A stretch of DNA of 11,326 bases from Holosporales bacterium (GTDB lineage Bacteria; Pseudomonadota; Alphaproteobacteria; RUG11792). This document shows positions 1 to 7,230 of this stretch, piece by piece. The notes under the pieces were generated by a model, which had not been told where the DNA came from, did not search any database, and was given only the letters and a program-made list of their open reading frames with translations. A program made the position numbers and the translations under genes. The DNA lies in NCBI GenBank assembly GCA_031267545.1, contig JAIRYU010000020.1, positions 1-11,326 on the forward strand, read 5' to 3'. How positions within the stretch are numbered: the stretch's first letter is position 1; every line of letters starts with the position of its first letter.

Positions 1-340
1 TTTGTACGCCCTTTACGCCCTTGACTGCCCACACCTCTTTCTCCGCTAACGTAACCCACTCCTGATTAGTTACGACTCCAGTCAGCAAGACCACGCCATC
101 GTTTGCGACGGCTGATACCTCGCTGAAAAGTTTCGAACTAACCTTGTACAGCCTATTTTTTATGACGGTATCCAATTTCGCATCCGAGATACTCTCTCCT
201 ACGCCCTTGTCTCTCGCGGCGATATAGCCGCCGCCGGCAACGCTGCCCCCAATGAGAATCGGCACACACCCAACCGTGACGACGGCAAGCGCGGAAACGA
301 CGGCTGCGCTAGCAAGCAAACTCTTCGATCGGAAATGCAT
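1..340 (-). CDS. BON-domain lipoprotein, N-terminal part (cut by window edge)
   Basis: This is a partial gene of which the first 113 residues are visible; the 3' end lies outside the window. Residues 1-25 form a lipoprotein-type signal: basic start (HFRSK), hydrophobic stretch 8-23, then a lipobox-like TVGC with Cys25 as the probable lipidated residue. A Gly-rich patch (GGSVAGGG, 31-38) follows. From about residue 55 the sequence matches a BON domain: a helix, then GVVLLTGVV (82-90), an alanine/glutamate helix and WAVKGVKGVQ (104-113). BON domains bind phospholipid at membrane surfaces in OsmY/DolP-type proteins, so a periplasmic or inner-leaflet outer-membrane location is inferred. The ATG at 340 lies inside the end of yraN (32-nt overlap), implying co-translation. 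No good Shine-Dalgarno precedes it; a TTG two codons upstream is an alternative. The family call is firm, the exact role is not. Confidence 0.82.
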   Translation of the reverse strand, partial: MHFRSKSLLASAAVVSALAVVTVGCVPILIGGSVAGGGYIAARDKGVGESISDAKLDTVIKNRLYKVSSKLFSEVSAVANDGVVLLTGVVTNQEWVTLAEKEVWAVKGVKGVQ

Positions 341-665
341 TTTCAATATGGTCAAATCTGCCAACCGAATCGAAACATATCACATCTATACGATAGTTTT
401 CAAACAATTCATTTCTCTCAGATATAATGGACAGCATTGCGTTCGATATCCTTTTTTGTTGTTTCGTGGCAATACACGACCTTGCCGCATCGAGAGTTCG
501 TCTCTGTTTCACTTCCACAGCTACGAGGTCGTCTCCATTTTTGGCAAGGATATCGATCTCCCCGTATTTTGTCCTTACCCGTCTACCGACAATCTCATAA
601 CCGTCAGCCGACAACTTTCTGCTTGCGCACGACTCTGCCGAGACTCCCTTTTCATATGTCGGCAT
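309..665 (-). CDS. yraN: YraN family protein (UPF0102), nuclease-like fold
   Basis: The predicted protein has 118 residues, the usual size for the YraN/UPF0102 family (about 115-125). It carries the family pattern: YEKGVSAE at 4-11, DGYEIVGRRVRTKYGEIDIL at 21-40, the acidic strand VAVEVKQRR at 48-56, an alanine helix ending in KQQKR (68-72), then YRIDVICFD (91-99) and HIENAF (106-111). E36, D38, E51 and K53 are where restriction-endonuclease-like folds put their metal-binding and catalytic residues. The family's function is unproven; a nucleic-acid role is inferred from the fold. I chose the ATG at 665 because homologues begin just before the (Y/R)xxGxxAE segment. The frame stays open upstream to a GTG at 839, which would add 58 residues that I do not recognise, and no start has a convincing ribosome site. 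The gene lies downstream of mutS and overlaps the BON gene. Confidence 0.85.
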   Translation of the reverse strand: MPTYEKGVSAESCASRKLSADGYEIVGRRVRTKYGEIDILAKNGDDLVAVEVKQRRTLDAARSCIATKQQKRISNAMLSIISERNELFENYRIDVICFDSVGRFDHIENAFPIEEFAC

Positions 666-865
666 TACCCATGCATTGCCAACGGCTATATCGCCAAATC
701 CCCTTCCAATGTAATAAGACCTATTGGAATTCGCGGCTCGACGCTCTCTTTGCTTCGCAGGAGTTGCGTAGCGTCCATCCATCAACCGAGGCTCATCCTG
801 TATTTGTTGCGTTGCTCCAGAGATTTGCATATAACCCACGCGTCATACCAACTACGGTTATACTA
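666..865 (-). other. Spacer between mutS and yraN with an open, unassigned yraN-frame extension
   Basis: About 200 nt separate the mutS stop from the preferred yraN ATG. Up to 839 this stretch is open in the yraN frame, with possible starts at 839 (GTG), 830 (ATG) and 782 (ATG). The would-be peptide is polar and arginine-rich and resembles no family I know. No convincing promoter, hairpin terminator or tRNA is seen. It could be a lineage-specific N-terminal extension of YraN or non-coding spacer. Confidence 0.4.
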
Positions 866-3289
866 TCATAGTGTGTTATATCTTTTCAAGATATTCTTGG
901 CTCTATCAATAACGTGCCTTGGAAATCCGGCTAAAAGGGCAACGTGTAGTCCGTACGATTTATCGGCAAATCCGTCCTCTATCTTGTGAAGGAACACAAT
1001 TTTGCCATTCCACTCTTCAACCTTAACGGTAAGGAATTTGATGCTTGGAATATCATCCCTAATTTTTATGAACTCATGGTAGTGAGTCGCCAACAGAGTC
1101 CTGGCTCCGATATTATTAGCGATCTCTTCGATAACGGCCCACGCAATTGCTAGCCCGTCGTGGGTGGATGTTCCGCGGCCTATCTCATCGAGTATGACGA
1201 ATGAGTCTGACGTCGCCTGTTGCAAGATTGTCGCCGTTTCCGTCATCTCTACCATAAATGTGGAACGGCCGGACGCTATATCGTCGGATGCTCCCACTCT
1301 GCTGAATATCCTGTTTGTTACTCCAATTTTTGCATAGTCGGCCGGTACGAAGGATCCAATTTGCGCCATTATTATGATGATTGCATTCTGTCGAAGAAAT
1401 GTGCTTTTCCCTCCCATGTTTGGTCCTGTCAGCACTGCAACGCGCCTATTTTCATCCATCTCGCAATCGTTCCTTACAAACTTCGTCCCGTTGGATTTTA
1501 GGTTGTTCTCTACTACGGGATGCCTGCCGTTACGTATGCTTAGGACGCGTTCCGTAACCAATTCTGGCCTGACGTAGTTATTGTCGATAGCGAGCTGCGC
1601 AAATGATGACATGACGTCTAGAAACGATATGTCTGACGCTACTTCCCTTATACTCGCTTGTTTGTTTGCTATCATTTTTACTATATCGTCAAAGATAGCA
1701 AGTTCCCGTCTCCTCATATTTGATTCGGCGGAATATACTTTATTGGCTACTTCTACGAGTTCCTCGGACGTATACCTCATGCATGTAGCCAACGATTGCC
1801 TGCGCGTAAACTTGTATGGCATCTTGGACGCAAAGTTTGGCGATATCTCTACGAAGTACCCAAGTACGGAATTTTTCTTAATTTTGAGCGATGGGATGCG
1901 GGTTTCATTGACGTACGCGCGTTGCATGTCGCGCATGACGAGGTCTCCATCCTTAACTGCGCGGATGATCTCATCCAGCTCGTCATCGTATTCTTCTTTT
2001 ATGAATCCGCCGTCCCTAGCTAAGACTGGGAGACTATCTGAAAGCGCTCCGTCCAATGTTCTGATAATTTTTTCGGCGCCATTGAATGAGAAGCGAAGAG
2101 AACTTAATTGCGGAAACTGCGATATGCGCTCGCCAATTTCAGCGGCTTTTGATAGAGCGACGGAGATACATTTGAGGTCCCTCGGACCGGCTCGATCCAT
2201 CAATATTCTGGAAATAGATCTTTCGAGATCAGGAAATCCTGATAGGGCATTTTTCATCTCTTTTAAAATCGTCTGGTTTTTCATGAAAAATTCCACGTAG
2301 TCGAGACGCGCATTGATTTGCGGAATATCGATTAGAGGTTCCATAAGCCAACGCGACAGCATTCTGGCGCCCTGGGCCGTCTCTGTTCTATCTATACTAT
2401 GCAGCAACGCAGACTTCCTATTGTCGTTGTTAGCTTGCGTTAGCTCAAGACTCTTTCTGGTAAAATTATCGAGGCGCATATATTCGGAGTTGTTTATACA
2501 CTTAGGGAATGCTAGGAATACATTGCCTGATTTGTAGGCGTCCGATATGTACTCGGTAACCTCGGACGCTGCCTCGACACATTGTTTTGATAGATTCCCA
2601 AAGGCGTCAATGCACTGTAGTCCAAAAAATTTGGCGAGCCTACTGGACGTTGTTCCACCCATAAAACGAGAACTCGGAATCGCCCGTACGATTGTCCTGT
2701 ACTTGTCGAGGCTATCTAAAATATGCCTTTTCGATAGGAGACAATCTGGACAAACTATTTCCGCTGGAATAACCTTGGATAATGTCGAGGAAAGCTCCTC
2801 CGTCCTTATATCCTCCACAAAAAACAATCCAGTAGAAACGTCTGCATACGCTATTCCAAGACTATCGTTCGCCTCGTCTGAAATCGCGAGAAGGAAATTG
2901 TTGTTTTTTTCAGTTAGCATGGATTGCTCCGTTAGAGTGCCCTGTGTCACAACTCTCGTAACGCTACGCTCCACAGTCGTTTTAGCGCCTCCTCTCTTTT
3001 TTGCCTCCTCCGGAGTTTCCATTTGTTCGCAAATTGCTACTGTGTGTCCGTTTTTAATTAGCTTCATCAAATACATATCGGAGGCATGCCATGGAACGCC
3101 GCACATGGGAGTATCCTGTCTTTTAGTTAACACAAGCCCAAGCTCCTTAGATGCGATTACTGCATCGTCTCCAAACAGCTCGTAAAAATCGCCGAGTCTA
3201 TAAAAGACGAGCGAATCAGGGTGCTGCTCCTTAATTGCCCTATACTGCCGCATCATAGGGGTAAGGGCGGAGATATCGTCAGCTGTCAC
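866..3289 (-). CDS. mutS: DNA mismatch repair ATPase MutS
   Basis: MutS binds mispaired bases and short loops and, with ATP, starts mismatch repair in the cytoplasm. The 807-residue protein shows all the expected parts. The N-terminal mismatch-binding domain has TPMMRQY (10-16) and GDFYELF (33-39) with the Phe-x-Glu wedge at F35/E37. It is followed by connector, lever and clamp regions and then the ATPase: Walker A GPNMGGKST (622-630), signature SGRSTFMVEM (673-682), Walker B VILDEIGRGTS (698-708), the ATHYHE loop (734-739) and DKSYGLHVA (776-784). The GTG start at 3289 lies inside the ispH end (11-nt overlap), suggesting translational coupling; alignment of TPMM with known MutS N-termini supports it. 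The protein stops soon after the last ATPase helix, about 45 residues shorter than E. coli MutS (853), so the C-terminal tetramerisation segment appears absent. No mutL is in view. Confidence 0.97.
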   Translation of the reverse strand: MTADDISALTPMMRQYRAIKEQHPDSLVFYRLGDFYELFGDDAVIASKELGLVLTKRQDTPMCGVPWHASDMYLMKLIKNGHTVAICEQMETPEEAKKRGGAKTTVERSVTRVVTQGTLTEQSMLTEKNNNFLLAISDEANDSLGIAYADVSTGLFFVEDIRTEELSSTLSKVIPAEIVCPDCLLSKRHILDSLDKYRTIVRAIPSSRFMGGTTSSRLAKFFGLQCIDAFGNLSKQCVEAASEVTEYISDAYKSGNVFLAFPKCINNSEYMRLDNFTRKSLELTQANNDNRKSALLHSIDRTETAQGARMLSRWLMEPLIDIPQINARLDYVEFFMKNQTILKEMKNALSGFPDLERSISRILMDRAGPRDLKCISVALSKAAEIGERISQFPQLSSLRFSFNGAEKIIRTLDGALSDSLPVLARDGGFIKEEYDDELDEIIRAVKDGDLVMRDMQRAYVNETRIPSLKIKKNSVLGYFVEISPNFASKMPYKFTRRQSLATCMRYTSEELVEVANKVYSAESNMRRRELAIFDDIVKMIANKQASIREVASDISFLDVMSSFAQLAIDNNYVRPELVTERVLSIRNGRHPVVENNLKSNGTKFVRNDCEMDENRRVAVLTGPNMGGKSTFLRQNAIIIIMAQIGSFVPADYAKIGVTNRIFSRVGASDDIASGRSTFMVEMTETATILQQATSDSFVILDEIGRGTSTHDGLAIAWAVIEEIANNIGARTLLATHYHEFIKIRDDIPSIKFLTVKVEEWNGKIVFLHKIEDGFADKSYGLHVALLAGFPRHVIDRAKNILKRYNTL

Positions 3290-4187
3290 CGTTATTGCCG
3301 ACTGAAAAATTTTCCGTCATTACGTCAAATGTGCCCGCCAGATAATTTATAAAATCCTGTATTACAGCTTCGGACGTCGAGGCGGACGACGTTACAGCCA
3401 TAGCGCTTACGCCACTGAGCAGTTCCCCGTCAAAGTTAGCCTTAGAATCTACGAGGACAGCATTACGGGCTCCGGCAGATAGGGCGGTTTCACGAAGTCT
3501 CCTGGCATTCGACGAGTGAGCTGACCCAATTACAACTACAAGATCCATCGATTCCGATATTGCTCTCACAACATCCTGCCTTTCTCTGGTTGCATAGCAT
3601 ATATTGTCCGGAGAAATTGCTTCTATATGCGGAATTTTCTCCTTTAACTTTTCGACTATTGCCTGAACGCGAGTACAGTCCAATGTAGTTTGAGTGAAGT
3701 AAGTAACAGTAATCCCGTCAAAATTTGGCAGCATCTCAATGTCTGATTCGTTGGAAACAACAAGCGCGTTAGTTGATTTGTCGGCGCATCCGATAAGGGC
3801 AATTACTTCCGCATGAGCTCTATCGCCTATGATTATAAGTTTCTTTCCGAGGCGCGTCTCATTTATGGCGTCTGATTGAACTGCCTTAATCACTGGACAC
3901 GTTCCGTCGATAATCGTCAACCCCTTCTCTTCAGCCCGCGCAACGACATGCGGAGCTACTCCATGCGAGGAAAACATTACGACGGATCCATCAGGGATTT
4001 CATCGATGGACGTTACCTTAACGACTCCGCATTTCCACATACTGTCCATAAATATCTTGTTATGTATGACGTCCTCAATGACATAAAACGTACCATACAA
4101 TTTGCAGACCTGCTCGGCCATGCTAACGGCTCTTTTTACACCGGAACAAAATCCGCGCGGAGATAATATGTAACACTTGATAGACAT
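3279..4187 (-). CDS. ispH: 4-hydroxy-3-methylbut-2-enyl diphosphate reductase (IspH/LytB)
   Basis: IspH catalyses the last step of the MEP pathway, reducing HMBPP to isopentenyl and dimethylallyl diphosphate with an iron-sulfur cluster. At 302 residues it has normal length. Three cluster cysteines are in place: C14 (PRGFCSGV), C97 (GTCP) and C197 (NICYATRERQ). Substrate-site residues are also kept: H42 (VIHNK), H75 (SSHGV), H125 and E127 (AHAEV), Thr in QTT (166-168), SSN (225-227) and S270. Some motifs are looser than usual: GDRAHAEV (121-128) replaces the common GHxGHPEV and VTSSAS (265-270) the common VTAGAS, which looks like fast evolution rather than loss of function. The ATG at 4187 begins the protein at the expected place, although no clear Shine-Dalgarno precedes it. 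It heads the minus-strand run ispH-mutS-yraN-BON and is divergent from cckA. Confidence 0.97.
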   Translation of the reverse strand: MSIKCYILSPRGFCSGVKRAVSMAEQVCKLYGTFYVIEDVIHNKIFMDSMWKCGVVKVTSIDEIPDGSVVMFSSHGVAPHVVARAEEKGLTIIDGTCPVIKAVQSDAINETRLGKKLIIIGDRAHAEVIALIGCADKSTNALVVSNESDIEMLPNFDGITVTYFTQTTLDCTRVQAIVEKLKEKIPHIEAISPDNICYATRERQDVVRAISESMDLVVVIGSAHSSNARRLRETALSAGARNAVLVDSKANFDGELLSGVSAMAVTSSASTSEAVIQDFINYLAGTFDVMTENFSVGNNGDS

Positions 4188-4405
4188 GTTGAGACTGACG
4201 GCTACTATAATGGATGAGCTACTCTATACACGGCATTGTATCACCGGCTCGCGCCGAACTGCCATTTAATAATACGCCCATCAGATAAGCGCGGAATTAT
4301 TCCTCCTGATGTTAGCGTAAAAGCGAGACTTTTAGAGAAACAAGCCGTGGGCTTGCTAGATTTGTTATAGGCAACGGGTGCGGTTGACTATACAATTGTT
4401 GGAGT
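4188..4405. promoter_or_regulatory. Divergent ispH/cckA intergenic region with short inverted repeats
   Basis: This 218-nt gap must hold the promoters for ispH (leftward) and cckA (rightward). Visible inverted repeats are CGGC-TCGC-GCCG (4245-4256), GGAAT-T-ATTCC (4293-4303), TAAAAG-CGAGA-CTTTTA (4318-4334) and CAAGCC-GTG-GGCTTG (4341-4355). Minus 10-like boxes occur: TATAGT and TACAAT on the minus strand, and TACAAT at 4391-4396 on the plus strand. None has a good -35 partner at 16-18 nt, so no promoter is assigned. No full TTAA-N7-TTAA CtrA box was seen. Confidence 0.5.
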
Positions 4406-6874
4406 GTGGCGCGCGCCAACTCTTTACAAGATTGTGGGTTTGATGTGTGGAATGTCGTTGACTCGTTTTTCAAAACTGCGTATGAGTTCGGGGCTAGCTG
4501 TGCGCCATATAAGTTTCATATTTTATTCATAGCTATAATTGCCGTTTTGCTTGCCGCCTTAGTGGCGGTATACCGCAGTTTGCGAGGTAAATTGGATTCT
4601 GCGGAGCGCTACTTGGACGTATTCAGGGTAGTATCCAAATCGATAGCTAAGACTCATAGGATTGTTGCATTTAACGAGGACTGGGACGTAATCTACACTA
4701 CGCACCCGAGCGCGTATACAACGAAGAAGGAGTTTATGCGAGATGTGATGGGTAGCGTAACTGCGTCGGTTGAATTCAAGAATTTTTGCAGGCTCTTCGA
4801 CGCTAGGAGGCCAACCGGCGCGCTGTTAATTGGATCAGGTTCCGGTCTTCAAAATCAATTTAAGAGATGGGTTGCCACTAACGACGTCATTGAGGCGGGC
4901 GAATCGCTGGTCGATGAAAGCGTATCAGTCGTAACTCTGAGCGACGTCTCAAAGTATATTGACGAAGGCGAGAGGACGGCCCATCGATGCGAGAGGTTGG
5001 AGGCTTTCATAGATAAACTACCGCTCGGGATATTCTATGTTGGAAGCTCTGGAAAGATCATTGGGGCGAATGCCACATTCGCAAACATGGTTAATTCTAC
5101 GAAAGACAAAATTGTAGACGCCATGGTTAACGACTTCGTTGACGGTATCGATTATACGTCCGTATCAACGCTAGCCGATAGAACCCGCGTTACAGTAAAG
5201 CCGCGATTTTCTCGGAGTTTTCAGGCAATAGCGGAAAAGGCTTCAGCGACGTCGGGCTGCAAACCGTGGACTATCTACAGGATTGCGGAGCAAGAATGCG
5301 AAAGTGACGATGACACATTTCTTACGCAAAGCGCATTCGCTTGCGCAAACGTCCCATCCATCATAATAAATTCCAAATACGAAATTCATGTAATGAATCC
5401 GGCGTTTGCTACGATGGTTCAGGATAAGGTCACGATTAATCACCACAAAGCTGTGGAGCGCGGAATCAATGTGGCTGGTGTTATTCATGCTAGAGATTCG
5501 TCGGTCGACATTACTTCATGTCTGCGGGATGCTTTTTTATCTCCGGAGAAGTTTTCGTCAATAGAAGTGAAACTAAATGGGAACGACGCTGTTGAAATGG
5601 GATACGTAAGCAAGATATGTTCGAATTCGTCAAGCGGTGGAAAGTCAGAGTATTTACTGATGCAATTCATCGACATTACAGGACAGAAAGCTCTTGAGCA
5701 GCGGCTTGTACAATCGCAAAAAATGCAGGCTATAGGCCAGCTCGCAGGCGGAGTTGCTCACGATTTCAATAACCTACTAACTGCAATGATTGGATTTTGT
5801 GACCTGTTATTACAGAGGTACACTTCAAAGGATCAGTCGTACAGCGACGTAGTTCAAATTAAGCAAAATGCCAACAGGGCCGCTAATTTGGTTAGGCAGC
5901 TGCTCGCCTTTTCAAAACAGCAAACGTTAAAGCCGAAGGTAGTATCCGTAACTGACGTTCTGATTGATTTGTCATCTCTGCTCAAACGATTGTTGGGACC
6001 AAATATAAAATTTCAAGTTATCCACGGCAGAGATCTTTGGAATGTGAAAATTGACAATACCCAATTTGAGCACGTGATAATTAACCTGGTTGTGAATGCT
6101 AGAGATGCCATGAAAAATAGTGGCAAGTTGACCATAAAGACAAGAAATCACTTCGCAGATAAAAGTTTCAAGTGCGTGTATGACGTGGCCGGTCCGGGAG
6201 ACTACGTTTTGATTGAGATTATTGATACTGGATGTGGTATTTCTCATGAGATTATAGAGGATATTTTCGAGCCATTTTTTTCTAAGGGTAAAGACGACAC
6301 ACAGAAGAGAGCTTGGTCGGGAACTGGCCTTGGATTGTCGACAGTCTATGGAATTGTTAATCAGACCGGCGGGTTTGTGGCCGTAGAGAGCGAAGTGGGA
6401 AATGGAGCAAATTTTAAGATATACATCCCGAGATATACAGGAGATGAGCAGATTCAATCCGGTGACGCATCCGTTATCCCTCGAGATTTAAGCGGGTCTG
6501 AGACGATCCTGATAGTCGAGGACGAAGAGTCTGTGAGGATGTTTTCCGCGAGGACCCTGCGTGATAAGGGATACAAAGTTCTGGAAGCATCTTGTGGTGA
6601 TGAGGCAATTAAAATTGCAAAAAATCACGACTTTGACTTGCTAATAACGGATGTGGTAATGCCGAGGATGGATGGTCCGACGTTATGTAGAGCTCTGAAG
6701 GAAATGGGAAAAGCTGTGAAAACAATTTTCATATCTGGCTATTCTGAGGATACATTCCGTAAAGATGTTGGGAAAAAGCCTACGATCCATTTTCTACAGA
6801 AACCATTCACATTACAGGGCCTTGCCAGTAAGGTTAAGGAGGTATTTAATAATGCTAAAAACGGCGTTCAGTGA
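4406..6874 (+). CDS. cckA: Cell-cycle hybrid histidine kinase CckA
   Basis: CckA is the membrane kinase that, through ChpT, phosphorylates CtrA (and CpdR) in Alphaproteobacteria. The 822-residue protein has one clear transmembrane helix (about 38-56), a PAS-like region (about 200-240) and a second, weaker sensory region (about 310-425). HisKA has the phosphoacceptor H452 in GGVAHDFNN. The ATPase has the N-box NLVVNARDAM (560-569), DTGCG (607-611), FEPFFSKG (621-628) and GTGLGLS (639-645). The C-terminal receiver has acidic ED(E) 705-707, phosphoacceptor D749 (LITDVVMPRMDGPTL), S777 (FISGY) and K799 (LQKPF). The match to CckA over kinase and receiver is strong. The GTG at 4406 is the first possible start, since an in-frame TGA lies at 4385, but GGAG is only one base away from it; GTG at 4445, 13 codons later, also leaves the membrane helix intact. 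chpT and ctrA are not in the window. Confidence 0.95.
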   Translation: MARANSLQDCGFDVWNVVDSFFKTAYEFGASCAPYKFHILFIAIIAVLLAALVAVYRSLRGKLDSAERYLDVFRVVSKSIAKTHRIVAFNEDWDVIYTTHPSAYTTKKEFMRDVMGSVTASVEFKNFCRLFDARRPTGALLIGSGSGLQNQFKRWVATNDVIEAGESLVDESVSVVTLSDVSKYIDEGERTAHRCERLEAFIDKLPLGIFYVGSSGKIIGANATFANMVNSTKDKIVDAMVNDFVDGIDYTSVSTLADRTRVTVKPRFSRSFQAIAEKASATSGCKPWTIYRIAEQECESDDDTFLTQSAFACANVPSIIINSKYEIHVMNPAFATMVQDKVTINHHKAVERGINVAGVIHARDSSVDITSCLRDAFLSPEKFSSIEVKLNGNDAVEMGYVSKICSNSSSGGKSEYLLMQFIDITGQKALEQRLVQSQKMQAIGQLAGGVAHDFNNLLTAMIGFCDLLLQRYTSKDQSYSDVVQIKQNANRAANLVRQLLAFSKQQTLKPKVVSVTDVLIDLSSLLKRLLGPNIKFQVIHGRDLWNVKIDNTQFEHVIINLVVNARDAMKNSGKLTIKTRNHFADKSFKCVYDVAGPGDYVLIEIIDTGCGISHEIIEDIFEPFFSKGKDDTQKRAWSGTGLGLSTVYGIVNQTGGFVAVESEVGNGANFKIYIPRYTGDEQIQSGDASVIPRDLSGSETILIVEDEESVRMFSARTLRDKGYKVLEASCGDEAIKIAKNHDFDLLITDVVMPRMDGPTLCRALKEMGKAVKTIFISGYSEDTFRKDVGKKPTIHFLQKPFTLQGLASKVKEVFNNAKNGVQ
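4407..4418. repeat. 12-bp perfect palindrome at the cckA start codon
   Basis: TGGCGCGCGCCA reads the same on both strands and covers two bases of the GTG start codon at 4406. GTTGG at 4398-4402 is also complementary to CCAAC at 4416-4420, so the GG of the GGAG element could pair with sequence just inside the gene. It may be an operator, a translation-initiation structure or chance. Confidence 0.55.
6836..6842 (+). promoter_or_regulatory. Strong Shine-Dalgarno sequence for the DUF167 gene
   Basis: AAGGAGG lies nine bases before the ATG at 6852 and inside the 3' end of cckA. It is the best ribosome site in the window and fixes the DUF167 start at 6852 rather than at the longer open-frame ATG at 6765. 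Confidence 0.85.
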
Positions 6875-7214
6875 AGCTGATGGTGGGATAGAGTTTTATG
6901 TACGTCTAACTCCTGGATCTAAGGTGGAGGCAATACATGAGTTCGTCGTTGAAAACCAGCAGCTTACACTGCTCATGGGACCGCAACAAAATCGAAGAGA
7001 GAATGCCCTGTTCAAGATTTCGGTTCATGCAAAGCCAACAGATAATCAGGCTAACATCGCCCTCGTCAAGCTAATATCAGAGCAATTTGAAACGGCAAAA
7101 TCTAACGTATCGATAGTGAGCGGGATGAAATCCAGGGTGAAGCGCGTATGCATAAGCGGATACAGATTAGAAGACGTGCCACAAAGGATTGCGGCAATCG
7201 TGGCGGCAGCGTAA
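6852..7214 (+). CDS. DUF167 (YggU family) protein
   Basis: This is a 120-residue protein of the DUF167/YggU family (UPF0235), whose members are about 100-120 residues and of unknown function. Recognisable parts are YVRLTPGSKVEAI (16-28), FKISVHAKPTDNQANIALVKLIS (54-76, matching the family's V-x-A-x-P-x-x-G-x-AN-x-x-L core, with Asn65-Gln66 where Gly is common) and VSIVSGMKSRVKRVCISG (86-103). No signal peptide or membrane segment is visible, so it is probably cytoplasmic. The start at 6852 is set by AAGGAGG at 6836-6842; the longer frame from 6765 would add 29 basic residues not found in the family. It overlaps the end of cckA by 23 nt and is probably transcribed with it. That position does not by itself imply a cell-cycle role. 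The next gene, pgi, converges from the other strand 16 nt away. Confidence 0.88.
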   Translation: MLKTAFSEADGGIEFYVRLTPGSKVEAIHEFVVENQQLTLLMGPQQNRRENALFKISVHAKPTDNQANIALVKLISEQFETAKSNVSIVSGMKSRVKRVCISGYRLEDVPQRIAAIVAAA

Positions 7215-7230
7215 TAACATCCGGTATTTC

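Noticed and set aside
252..989. 245-codon plus-strand open frame across yraN and the mutS end
   Set aside because: It crosses three well-supported minus-strand genes and has low-complexity, cysteine-rich composition without a domain.
1581..2300. Long plus-strand open frame opposite mutS (239 codons), and other long frames opposite mutS, ispH, cckA and gapA
   Set aside because: They lie antisense to genes with full family motifs, have no recognisable domain and show no ribosome sites. They are shadow frames.
4341..4355. CAAGCC-GTG-GGCTTG hairpin as an intrinsic terminator
   Set aside because: No gene transcribes into it from either side and the following bases are not a T-run; kept only as an inverted repeat.
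4254..4394. 46-codon open frame on the minus strand in the ispH/cckA gap, ending with a TGA near 4254, with an AGGAGG inside it
   Set aside because: It has no start codon at its head, the AGGAGG is not followed by ATG or GTG at usable spacing, and the peptide resembles no family I know. It is probably chance.
6765..6851. Longer DUF167 protein starting at 6765
   Set aside because: The strong AAGGAGG before 6852 and the family length both favour the short form; the extra residues are the shadow of the CckA receiver domain.
7215..7230. Shared terminator at the convergent DUF167/pgi junction
   Set aside because: Sixteen bases without an inverted repeat cannot hold a bidirectional hairpin terminator.
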